Positions 53,653 through 64,000 of a DNA stretch of 64,000 nucleotides are shown here, in pieces. Origin of the DNA: Lithodes maja (Eukaryota > Arthropoda > Malacostraca > Decapoda > Lithodidae). The notes beneath the pieces were generated by a model. That model saw only the letters and a list, made by a program, of their open reading frames with translations, ran no database searches and had not been told where the DNA came from. The number at the start of each line of letters is the position of its first letter. The first letter of the stretch is position 1. The stretch covers positions 1 through 64,000 of the forward strand of contig JBAKBP010007428.1 in NCBI GenBank assembly GCA_037953745.1, read 5' to 3'. Both the position numbers and the translations under genes were made by a program.

Positions 53653-56600
53653 GTAAGTATTCATAGTAAACTGTTATGTATATGTAATAACTCAAAAGCT
53701 TATAATACACATAATTGCAATAATTTAACAAAAACACATATGTAAAAAAAAATAAAAATACAAAATAAAAAAAACAGCTTTATCCAAGTAAGCAAGTGAA
53801 ATCACCAGGAATGAACAACTGTTTTAGAAATGCTAATCATATGCCTAGATATCAGAACTCAAATTATGGTGTGACAATCTTAGGTCATAATATATTGTAG
53901 CCCTTGTACATTTGCTTTTGCTTCTATTGTCGTAATTGCCATGCACTAGTTTGACCTCAGTAGCTGGAGTCATTCTGTCCTTCGGCGGGAGAGGGAGGTC
54001 GAGATTGTGGGGAGTCTCGAGAGGAGGGCCGAGCTCTTGAGAGGCTCAGATGGACGCCGAAGTAAAAGGGCCTGCAGCATCGCAAGTGCCTGAAAGGAAT
54101 GCAGGATCAAGCAGTTGTGGTGGCTCCACCCACCGAAACAATCCCTGATGGCGCAGCTCAGGGATCCTGGACTTCTCATTCGCCTTGCCTGCCATCTATT
54201 TAGGTGTCTTCTTCAGTGCTTTCTGTTTTTTTTTTAAACTTCTGTCCTTCAAAGATGTTACCGATGTAATGTATCTAATAGGTAACAGAATCCAATGAAT
54301 AAAAACAAATATTTTACTCTTTTTAGTTTATTTTCTTAATCAATTTTCTTCCACAGGGATACTTTGTCGGTGTGGTGGGCGAAGCACAATTCGGCCGAGC
54401 CAACTTCACCCTGGACATATCCGTGACCCTAGAACGGATGTCGTACGTGGACTTTACGGCCGCGTTCTACATCGACTCCATCAGCTTCCTCACTGCCAAG
54501 AATCGTCCAGCTCCACTCTGGCAGAAACTGATCACCCCTTTCAGAAGTAAATAGAGCCATGTCATGAACAATCATCGGATGTAGTGAAAGATCCATACGA
54601 TCTAAGAGGCCATGATAATAATAGTAAATTCAAATTACGATACAGTGTTTGTATGGATGTGGAGATAATATTTAGAAGTGATATCCTTGTCAATGAGTAA
54701 GTATATCACTGTATAGCTATATACTGAATAGCATAAGATACAATGAGTCCTCTTAGATGGTACAGATTCATATATTTCGAAAATTGGCCTGTAAGCTATG
54801 TAGCTTGATATACCCCTCTGGAATTCACTTGCTCAGTTGCAGTCCTCAGGTCTTGAATCCCGAACAGTTTTAAACTACTTGTTACAAAATGTTCCATGAA
54901 CAGTGACTACCATTAGATGTACGAACCATGTTTTCATTACCTATATATATTATTCCTGTGTTACTATGTTAAAACAATTATAAATACAGTTTGGTTACAC
55001 TGTTGTTACCAGATACAGTATGGTTGTGTGTGTTGGTCTCCGTGGGTAGTGGGGCACTGCTCTACCACGTCATCTACCACGCCCAAGCCACTCTGGCTTC
55101 CTCCCGCCTCCTGTCCTCCCACGCCTTCATGCACATCTTGGCCTCCTTCCTCAGTCAGTCGCTCTACAACTGTCAGTCGATCCATGCCTACCTCTCAATC
55201 CAGGCTGGAAGGGTATAGCTACAATTTTAACTAGCATTTGTTCTGAGAACTCATCCGTAATCGTATATAATCGTTGATACTCTATTGATTAAAAGAGTTT
55301 AGTTGTAATCAAAGAAAGGCGTATGAAAAGCTGCCAACGCTACTAATTATAATTTGTGTCCCTAAAAGTTGTCAAATGTGCTCTATTAGAAATACTGTAG
55401 ATGCCAGAATGATCAGATGATGGATTCTTGCTGGATAGCCACTTCATGTGTGCATACATAGTGTTTAGTCTTATCTAGAGGACTGGGACGAAAAGTTATA
55501 TATACAGTATACTACATTCGTATATGTATATTCATTTTGATGAAATATTTGAGGTAATTGATCAATTGGTTATTGTAGTTTGTTACAGTTTGCCTCCCTC
55601 CTTCCTTCAGGTATTTCTGGGGTTCTGGTTGGTGTACGCCTTCCTGGTCACCTCGTACTACAAGACCTCCCTCACCAGCACCCTGGCCGTGCCCTTCGCT
55701 CCCTCCACCATAGACACCCTTCAGGAGTTGATACAGTCTGGGCTCTCATACGGCACCGGAGCGACATATGTTAGTAAAGAGTACATTAACGATTTATAAT
55801 CATTGTTATTTTATATGCTGTAGTAAAATTAATCTTCTATTATTATCAAATTATACATTAAATATGTTATGCCATTATTTCATGCTATGATGATGTCAGA
55901 TTATTACGAATAATTTGTGCAATTTCAAATTATTTAAGTCAGAACTCTATTATTGATGAATTTAATCACTATGTAATCTAATTTATATTGTACTAGATGA
56001 AGAAAAGTATATTTAAGTGTTGTTCATTATCCTATCAGGTACATAGTGTTTAAGCTGCAATATAGAGAAATTCAACCCCAAACGAATAGGTATGACTTAG
56101 CTATCTCACCGAAGTATTGTGATGTCAAGATGAGAAGGACAGATCTGGCCAGTGAAAGTATTCCTGTCACTTTAGCCCACATTCGCGTGACTCAGAATTG
56201 GTCTAGCAAGCCTAACCCTATGCTACTTTAGTTTCTCACTCTTCCCAAGAGATATTGATCAGCAGGATTTCAGACGGGAACAGCTATATAGCATGTGTGG
56301 TCTGTATATCTTGCCTGTGTATCTGATACCATATGCATCTAATATAAAGATTTACCCATTCTTCCACAGGGCGCCGAGTACACCCTGTTCTCCACCTCTG
56401 AAGTATCCCTGTACCAAGAAATGTTCCGCCACATGACCTTCTACCCCACAGCGGAGAGCATGCGCATGGTGGCCGAGGGGCACTACTCCTACATCTACTT
56501 CAAAAGCAACATACAGATGCTGGCGGCTGTGCACAACAACAACCCCGGCAGGAGTACCGATATCCACGTGGCCAATGAGGAGTTCTTTACTGGAGAATTT

Positions 56601-59371
56601 GCCTTAATTCTGCCGAAAGTAGGAACACGCTTTGCGTAAATTGTTGTTGTATCAAAATTGCATTGCAAACAATAACATTGTGGCAGAAAGTTAGAATACA
56701 ACAAACTCACTAAATGTTAATCCTGATGGTCTTACTGGGGGGTTCTCATGGTTAGGGATGTTATTTCTGTATCCAGTAAAATGTGACTGATTGATTACAT
56801 ATAATATGGTGCCACAACAACAGGTCATAATGGCACTGCATAAACAAAATGAAATGCATATAAACAAAAACCCTATCTGTATGATGAGTACCAGAAATAT
56901 ACACCCATTATATTATTGGTAAGCAAGACCTCCAAATTTCCCAGACACCACAGACGACACCCCAGGCAACACCCAGGATCAAATCTACCCTCTTTGTCCC
57001 CCAATACCCCACAGTAAAGGAGACAGTGGCGTAATACATGAGAGAGGGCGACCTCCAAAGGAATTCTCCAGCACCCGTACTCATCATGCAGCTGAAGGTG
57101 AATACCCCTACGCCACAACCACGAAAGAGGATGCGGATTAAACAACAATTCCCGTTTGGCCAGCCCAGACAGCATCACCTCCCAGACCCTCACCAGCCTC
57201 AGCCCGGGGAATTCCCGGATTCATGGCCATGATTGGCCAGAGATATCGGCCACAAAATCCTCTCGAGTTAGTTAGTTAAAATAGGACTTTAGAGGCTATC
57301 AACCCATGAGGATTATTAAGCCCACCTTACAGTCAGGAAGAACGTGACCGGAGTCCCTGAGACCCCCAAGTTTATACTCCCAGGTATACTGGGAATATAA
57401 ACTCAAAGGTTGTCCTGCTCGGGAACCCCAGACGTCTTCCTTAATCGCGACCAGGACTGAAACCCCCTTTCGAGAACTCCAGTCCCTTGATCCTCTCGAC
57501 CTGAGCCTGGGCCTTATAAGGCCAGGATTTGACACCATTAGAACACAGGTTCAAAGAATTGCCACTAGTTTAGGCCTTTCTATTACTTATACTTGCTAAA
57601 ATATATATATAACGCAATATAAAAAAATCTCCAGAAGCAAATGTGTAAAATCACAAATTTAACACTGTTCGACATAAGCTTTAATGTTAGTTATAAAAGT
57701 GAGAGAGTTAGGTTGAGTGTAGTGCTACCTGCTAGTGACAATAAATATTAGATTATTGAAGTCCTGTGCCAAAATTATATTATTCTTCACCAGGGGGTGC
57801 CGTACAAGCGTACCTTCGACGCCATAATTACGCAGTGTGTGAGGGCGGGACTGATTGACAAGTGGCTGAGGGACTTCCACGCCATCTATGTCAACAAACC
57901 ACAGGAGGGGAAGACTGAGGAGGAGACCAGGAGGGCGAGGAAGGAGGAACAGACTAAGAAGAGTTCTCGAGAGGTAAAAGGGCAACACTTGACGGTAATG
58001 CAGTCATGGCCGAAGAAAGTAAAACATAGGAGATTATTATGATACCATGGTCGGGGGCCGGGGGAGTGCTGGAGCGACCTTGGTGACCCTGGTCTCTGGG
58101 TGTTCTCCTGGGTGACCTAGATGTGTGTGAATTTTGTGTTTTGTCTGTGTTTGTTCGCGGTTTTGTCTTGTGTTGTGTGTGTTCCTGTTCTTGCTCTGTA
58201 TTGAGTCGGCTACCCCCAAGAAAATACAAACAAGGACAAAAAATATAAAATAGAGGAAAATAAAATAAATAAAAAATAGGAAAAGTGGGGATTGGGCCTG
58301 AGCATATAGATAGATAGATAGGTCATCAAATCACTGATATTTGGGTGCGCATCCTAACAATATTACAGGAGGATGTAATGATGTTAGGGTGCATGTTGCA
58401 CAGAATTGTCACCAGTATTGCCAGGCTTAGGGGCGGTTAGTCCGTTCTGCGTGATGAATAACATAACACTAATAAACATTAATGGGTGTGGAAAGGATCT
58501 TGCAGACAACTATAATTATTATTTTATTTTTTTGTTATTCCATACGTTTTTCATTATGTAAATATAGCCATGGAAATTTACCTATTGCTAATGTGATGAG
58601 GATAGAATGACTAATGTAGTTTAAATATAATGTATAAAATGTAATTACGTTCCATAAAGTAACTATAGGAAACTTGTTGAATGAAAACAGGTTCAAACTT
58701 GTATGGCATACTATACCAAATTGTTCGATCGACTCCAGAGATACCCCAAGTGCTAACCGTATAAGTCGCAGAGTTGCTCCGTTATTGAAATATTTAACCT
58801 TCCATATTTTACTAATGGTGCAGTTCCTTATATATAAGCCTAGGATAAGTGAAACTGTTAACAATTGAGAGGAGTATATTATGTTCTAACAGGTATATTT
58901 ATCGTTTGAGAGAAAGTTTGTGTGTTTACCCTTTTGCAATAATGTTATGTGTAGAGGGTAAGACTATATATTTCCATGTATTAATCACTATGGTCTGTAG
59001 ATGCAACCAGCTCTCCACATTCTTGTGGAGAGCTTGCCTTGCCCAAGTTTAGGTTATGGCAACTGTCATAGATGAATCATAAAAGTTTAGTAAATAATTT
59101 GGAAAAAACATTATTATTTTCCACGAATTGTTGTACAACCAAATCTCGTTGCCAGAGCACATTACTATATCTTGGTAGGTTTGAGTTGGGAAGGAGATTT
59201 GTCCACAAGTATAAAATTCAACTACAATATTTTGTGTTTTCCTTGAAGGTGGTGTTGAGCCTGAACCACCTCCAGGGACCATTCTTCCTGCTCTTCTTCG
59301 GCAGCGGGGGAGGGGTTCTGCTGTTCATTATGGAGCTGCTTGCTGTCCGAGGCTTTTGTAGCAAAGTGTAA
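52711..59371 (+). CDS. Ionotropic receptor B, complete, seven coding exons, 680 aa
   Basis: Close paralog of IR-A with identical exon structure: 52711-53652, 54357-54546, 55013-55212, 55611-55769, 56370-56618, 57794-57973, 59249-59371. All splice sites and phases are kept and no stop interrupts it, so both copies look functional. Signal peptide MDWQKVFLFTVFTLLFILKL. The S1 Arg block LERMSYVDFT is unchanged. Differences from IR-A gather in the signal peptide, M1-pore exon (N, L, C, A, V, A, S substitutions plus six inserted residues LYNCQS or equivalent) and in S2 (HVANEEFFTGEFALILPK against LVAKEEFFTGGYGLILPK). That pattern suggests altered channel or ligand properties rather than random decay. 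Probably a chemosensory cation channel; co-receptor and ligand unknown. Confidence 0.9.
54357..54546 (+). CDS. IR-B exon 2: S1 lobe
   Basis: 190 bp; AAFYIDSISFLT where IR-A has AAYFIDSITFLT. Confidence 0.92.
55013..55212 (+). CDS. IR-B exon 3: M1 and pore, with 18-bp insertion
   Basis: 200 bp, phase kept. CAGTCG occurs before and after the added segment (SLYNCQS), pointing to a small duplication-type insertion or a matching deletion in IR-A. Confidence 0.92.
55611..55769 (+). CDS. IR-B exon 4: membrane segment 3
   Basis: 159 bp; SYYKTSLTSTLAVPFAP, SYGTGATY at the end. Confidence 0.92.
56370..56618 (+). CDS. IR-B exon 5: S2 lobe
   Basis: 249 bp; ends FALILPK instead of YGLILPK. Confidence 0.92.
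57268..57499 (+). mobile_element. R2 repeat inserted in IR-B intron 5
   Basis: About 230 bp from GTTAGTTAGTTAAAATAGGA to CCAGTCCCTTG, flanked by ATCCTCTCGA on both sides, which occurs once in copy A. Contains TTTAGAGGCTATCAACCC and GGATTATTAAGCC, also found at 14346-14450, 19447-19540, 46085-46150 and 48095-48215. Confidence 0.8.
57794..57973 (+). CDS. IR-B exon 6: end of S2
   Basis: 180 bp; GVPYKRTFDAIITQCVRAGL, charged tail slightly different from IR-A. Confidence 0.92.
58047..58320 (+). repeat. SINE-like repeat S2, copy in IR-B intron 6
   Basis: Same repeat as 43600-43850 with a GATA tail, but at another position of the intron, next to a possible GGTC target repeat. Confidence 0.7.
59249..59371 (+). 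CDS. IR-B exon 7: M4 and stop
   Basis: 123 bp; VVLSLNHLQGPFFLLFFGSG, tail FCSKV then TAA. Confidence 0.92.
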   Translation: MVLSLNHLQGPFFLLFFGSGGGVLLFIMELLAVRGFCSKV

Positions 59372-59618
59372 ACTATCCTCTTACAACGCTTCTCAGTAAA
59401 GATTTCCTATTGTATATACATGTTTTATTTGATTGTACGCTCACAAGCCACAATAAGAATACACCCATTTGAATCTGTAATGAAGACAAATGTGAAAATA
59501 CAATAAATTATGATATGGTTTCACTCGTCTTTGCTAAATCACTACCCAAGCAAAAGGGTTTGTTTCACTAACCTCTAAATGGACTCTGAGATCGACTGGG
59601 CCCGGCATTTGTCACACG

Positions 59619-59834
59619 ACTATAGTCTATTCATAATCGGTAGGCCAGAAATCGTGACCCCTGGTCTGTGTAACTTTAAAAAGGCTATAGCAAATGGGCT
59701 ATAAATTTTCACACCTATTCTCTAACTGATCCTTCCTAATTGTTAGACATATCAGCTTAATAACTCTAGTCGTTTAGGAGTTACAGAGGTTAGTGGTAAA
59801 GCTTTTTGACCTACCTATTGTGAATGGACTATAG
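59619..59834. repeat. Palindromic MITE, family T
   Basis: GACTATAGTCTATTCATAAT to TGAATGGACTATAG; just outside copy B of the duplication. Confidence 0.75.
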
Positions 59835-59839
59835 CAAGG

Positions 59840-60660
59840 GCTTCTTCACAAATCCCTTGCTCATTCCTCTTTGATCTAAACAGCCTCGGATGCTCCCCGG
59901 ATCAACTTATCCCCAAAATCAGCCAGGTCCTCCTTCCTTCCTAGAGACTTTTTGGCATGGGCCAGTGCAAGCTGCCTCAAAATCGACATTTTTGTTTCAC
60001 CCAACCTAACTCGTTCTGCTAGCCTTCAAGTAAAAACAATGGTTTTCAATTTAGTTGATGCTTTGAACAACTCATAAGAAATAGATAAACAAATATGTAA
60101 ATATAAAACTCTGCTCTGCTCTCTGAGCAAAATAAATAAATATAATAAAAATCAAACAAAAAAGTCTGCTCTGTGGGCAATACCTGGCAGCCCTGCTATG
60201 CTTCACAGACTGACTGAACCCAGCCTGTTGTTCCCCGGGTCAGTATAATTTATCGTTTTCATGGCAATGGTATGTATATTCGTGAAACTTGTTTGCTTTT
60301 AATAGGGCTTTTCGGTAGCCAGATGGTAAACCTGTGTAAAATATCACACATAAGCTAAACAACTTTCTAACAGTAATAATCAGACTTGAATTGTCATGCC
60401 TCTAGCGTCAAATGCCTCAAGATAAAGATGCAACAAATATTAATTAACATTTTATGGCGATGTAAGTTTGAAGACAGGTTATAATGATCAGACAAATATG
60501 CTGCAGTCAAGCAGTAGTGTACGGCTACTTTGGAAGCTTAGCGTTAGTACAATACAGACACATAATTCGAAGAAATATTTGTGCATAAAAGTGTGATTAA
60601 AAGCCACTATAACTCTCCCTCGAAAATCCTACCGTGTTTCTAATAGATCATGAGTAGTAT
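59840..60660. other. Stretch with no recognisable gene
   Basis: Mildly AT-rich, with a short repeat TCTGCTCTGTGGGCAA / TCTGCTCTCTGAGCAA near 60111-60180. No exon seen. Confidence 0.5.
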
Positions 60661-61141
60661 TGTATCATATTATTTTTATTAATCTCACCACCACACCCCC
60701 AATGAAATTAATTAAAGTATATATGATCCACCGGGATTCGAACCCAGGTTATCACACACATATTTTTGCCACCTTAACCATTACACCACCAGGATGGTTA
60801 AAGGTTTATGCACACGCCTACGACTTATTATCCATTCTCGAATACTGGATATTAATCTAATCATGTTCATATTCCCAACCGCACTATGGTAGCCTACTGT
60901 TTAAGTGAGAGGAAAGAATATTCATGGGGCACAGATCATATAGACCGGCCTCTCGAAGAAATATCCCTAAACCTACTAATAATATTATTTTTATTAATCT
61001 CACCACCACACCCCCAATGAAATTAATTAAAGTATATATGATCCACCGGGATTCGAACCCAGGTTATCACACACATATTTTTGCCACCTTAACCATTACA
61101 CCACCAGGACGGTTAAAGGTTTATGCACACGCCTACGACTT

Positions 61142-61813
61142 TACTTGTCATTAGTGAGACCCCATATGGATTATGCTGTTCAATTTTGGTGTCCTTATTA
61201 CAGAATGGACATAGATTCATTGGAGAGAGTACAACGTAGAATGACAAAAATGATCCATAATATTAGAAATCTTCCGTATAAAGAAAGGTTGAAGAAATTA
61301 GGCTTACATTCGTTAGAGAGACGCAGAGTTAGAGGGGATATGATAGAGGTGTTCAAGTGGGTTAGTGGGATTAACAAAGGGGACATGACAAATGTACTAA
61401 AGCTCAGTGATAGCGAAAGAACTCGTACCAATGGTTTCAAATTAGATAAATTTCGTTTCAGAAAAGATATAGGCAAATATTGGTTTGGTAACAGAGTTGT
61501 AGATGGGTGGAATGGACTACCAAGTGCTATAGTGGGATTAAAAACGATAGGGAGCTTTAAGATAAAATTGGATAAGCATATGGACGAGAAGGGTTGGGTG
61601 TGAAGGGGGATCAGCAGGGTTGGGCCAATCAGCGCTCTGCAGACCCCCGTAATCCTGCGTTAATCTCTAACCGTTTTGGTAAGATGATCCTCAGGGTATT
61701 AGAGTGTTGAGCCTATAATTAGGCCTTGTAATTGGGGTTGTGTGGGACAGGGATCTGCCTTGCTTAGGCCAATCGGCTTTCTGCAGCCTCCCATTTTCTT
61801 ATGTTCTTATGTT
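61142..61813 (+). mobile_element. CR1-like LINE fragment inserted in the satellite
   Basis: 5' truncated, about 670 bp, ending in TTCTTATG repeats (61797-61813). It breaks one satellite unit between CCTACGACT and TTATTATCC. No clear target duplication. Confidence 0.88.
61145..61603 (+). pseudogene. C-terminal part of a CR1-like reverse transcriptase ORF
   Basis: 152 aa: SLVRPHMDYAVQFWCPYYRM, DIDSLERVQRRMTKMI, LGLHSLERRRVRGDMIEVFK and a final WNGLPSAIVGLKTIGSFKIK. This pattern (LVRPHxEYAxxxWxPY, LERVQRRxTK, RRxRGDLIxxFK, WNxLP) is characteristic of the region after the RT core in CR1/L2-type LINEs. RT and endonuclease are missing, so it is dead. The frame itself is undamaged, so it is fairly young. 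The same family left the fragment at 13548-13910, which has small indels. Confidence 0.88.
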
Positions 61814-64000
61814 CTTATTATCCATTCTCGAATACTGGATATTAATCTAATCATGTTCATATTCCCAACCGCACTATGGTAGCCTACTGTTTAAGTGAGA
61901 GGAAAGAATATTCATGGGGCACAGATCATATAGACCGGCCTCTCGAAGAAATATCCCTAAACCTACTAATAATATTATTTTTATTAATCTCACCACCACA
62001 CCCCCAATGAAATTAATTAAAGTATATATGATCCACCGGGATTCGAACCCAGGTTATCACACACATATTTTTGCCACCTTAACCATTACACCACCAGGAC
62101 GGTTAAAGGTTTATGCACACGCCTACGACTTATTATCCATTCTCGAATACTGGATATTAATCTAATCATGTTCATATTCCCAACCGCACTATGGTAGCCT
62201 ACTGTTTAAGTGAGAGGAAAGAATATTCATGGGGCACAGATCATATAGACCGGCCTCTCGAAGAAATATCCCTAAACCTACTAATAATATTATTTTTATT
62301 AATCTCACCACCACACCCCCAATGAAATTAATTAAAGTATATATGATCCACCGGGATTCGAACCCAGGTTATCACACACATATTTTTGCCACCTTAACCA
62401 TTACACCACCAGGACGGTTAAAGGTTTATGCACACGCCTACGACTTATTATCCATTCTCGAATACTGGATATTAATCTAATCATGTTCATATTCCCAACC
62501 GCACTATGGTAGCCTACTGTTTAAGTGAGAGGAAAGAATATTCATGGGGCACAGATCATATAGACCGGCCTCTCGAAGAAATATCCCTAAACCTACTAAT
62601 AATATTATTTTTATTAATCTCACCACCACACCCCCAATGAAATTAATTAAAGTATATATGATCCACCGGGATTCGAACCCAGGTTATCACACACATATTT
62701 TTGCCACCTTAACCATTACACCACCAGGACGGTTAAAGATTTATGCACACGCCTACGACTTATTATCCATTCTCGAATACTGGATATTAATCTAATCATG
62801 TTCATATTCCCAACCGCACTATGGTAGCCTACTGTTTAAGTGAGAGGAAAGAATATTCATGGGGCACAGATCATATAGACCGGCCTCTCGAAGAAATATC
62901 CCTAAACCTACTAATAATATTATTTTTATTAATCTCACCACCACACCCCCAATGAAATTAATTAAAGTATATATGATCCACCGGGATTCGAACCCAGGTT
63001 ATCACACACATATTTTTGCCACCTTAACCATTACACCACCAGGACGGTTAAAGGTTTATGCACACGCCTACGACTTATTATCCATTCTCGAATACTGGAT
63101 ATTAATCTAATCATGTTCATATTCCCAACCGCACTATGGTAGCCTACTGTTTAAGTGAGAGGAAAGAATATTCATGGGGCACAGATCATATAGACCGGCC
63201 TCTCGAAGAAATATCCCTAAACCTACTAATAATATTATTTTTATTAATCTCACCACCACACCCCCAATGAAATTAATTAAAGTATATATGGTCCACCGGG
63301 ATTCGAACCCAGGTTATCACACACATATTTTTGCCACCTTAACCATTACACCACCAGGACGGTTAAAGGTTTATGCACACGCCTACGACTTATTATCCAT
63401 TCTCGAATACTGGATATTAATCTAATCATGTTCATATTCCCAACCGCACTATGGTAGCCTACTGTTTAAGTGAGAGGAAAGAATATTCATGGGGCACAGA
63501 TCATATAGACCGGCCTCTCGAAGAAATATCCCTAAACCTACTAATAATATTATTTTTATTAATCTCACCACCACACCCCCAATGAAATTAATTAAAGTAT
63601 ATATGATCCACCGGGATTCGAACCCAGGTTATCTCACACATATTTTTCCCACCTTAACCATTACACCACCAGGACGGTTAAAGGTTTATGCACACGCCTA
63701 CGACTTATTATCCATTCTCGAATACTGGATATTAATCTAATCATGTTCATATTCCCAACCGCACTATGGTAGCCTACTGTTTAAGTGAGAGGAAAGAATA
63801 TTCATGGGGCACAGATCATATAGACCGGCCTCTCGATGAAATATCCCTAAACCTACTAATAATATTATTTTTATTAATCTCACCACCACACCCCCAATGA
63901 AATTAATTAAAGTATATATGATCCACCGGGATTCGAACCCAGGTTATCACACACATATTTTTGCCACCTTAACCATTACACCACCAGGACGGTTAAAGGT

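Larger units (their letters stand above)
48531..59485 (+). repeat. Segmental duplication, copy B
   Basis: Direct copy of 33860-44910. Copy-specific insertions: a tRNA-type SINE at 49054-49145, about 360 bp at 51770-52130, about 250 bp near 56705-56960, and 57268-57499. Confidence 0.92.
60663..64000. repeat. 315-bp tandem satellite built from a tRNA-derived SINE, nine units seen, open at the right
   Basis: The same 315-bp unit repeats with very few differences. Landmark GATCCACCGGGATTCGAACC starts at 60724, 61039, 62030, 62345, 62660, 62975, 63290, 63605 and 63920. The 991-bp gap between the second and third equals one unit plus a CR1 insertion. On the minus strand each unit has A box TGGTGTAATGG and B box GGGTTCGAATCCC 40-odd bp apart, a tRNA-like promoter. 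The acceptor stem does not pair, so these are not working tRNA genes. The repeated 83-aa open frames only reflect the period of 315, divisible by three. The array runs off the window. Confidence 0.95.

Noticed and set aside
60716..60800. Functional tRNA genes in tandem
   Set aside because: A and B boxes are good, but the acceptor stem does not pair and no proper anticodon arm is seen, so these are tRNA-derived SINE units.
61914..63740. Repeated 83-aa open frames in the satellite
   Set aside because: They follow the 315-bp period and overlap tRNA-like boxes on the other strand; no protein features.

Overview
Eukaryotic nuclear DNA: AT-rich, intron-containing, full of microsatellites, foldback MITEs, tRNA-derived SINEs, CR1-like and APE-type LINEs and LTR retrotransposons. 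The only host gene family I recognise is the ionotropic receptor (IR) family of variant ionotropic glutamate receptors, so this is an arthropod-type protostome genome. The repeat style and a divergent tandem IR family favour a decapod crustacean; that last step is inference.

Host genes. Two seven-exon IR genes lie head to tail on the + strand, at 37804-44800 (IR-A, 674 aa) and 52711-59371 (IR-B, 680 aa). Each sits in one copy of a direct segmental duplication of about 11 kb (33860-44910 and 48531-59485). The last two exons of a third, more divergent paralog (IR-C) lie at 1081-1242 and 1515-1619. Upstream of each complete IR is an exon with a helix-turn-helix domain and a splice donor (34640 and 49175), followed by a second open exon. 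The IRs would act as ligand-gated cation channels in chemosensory dendrites.

Repeat landscape. 1-852 is the 3' end of an APE-type LINE. 1678-4746 holds TTAA-bounded foldbacks and a MITE whose inverted repeat has expanded into nine perfect 30-bp copies. 4747-12760 (-) is an LTR retrotransposon with 1.8-kb LTRs, a SCAN-like Gag and integrase upstream of the RT position (Gmr1-like order), with two in-frame pol deletions. 12761-16350 holds nested MITEs, a CR1 fragment and dispersed repeats. 16351-18215 is a related solo LTR. 19921-29471 is a nest: an LTR fragment, then a LINE, then a second Gmr1-like element truncated within RT. 29486-33830 holds MITEs, SINEs and LINE tails. 44911-48530 separates the two duplication copies and holds dispersed repeats plus a possible second solo LTR. 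59840-60660 shows no gene. 60663 to the window end is a 315-bp satellite built from a tRNA-derived SINE and interrupted by a CR1-like fragment.

IR exon junctions were read by eye from GT/AG sites, reading phase and agreement between the two copies; they should be close to exact. Repeat family names are descriptive. No database search was possible.
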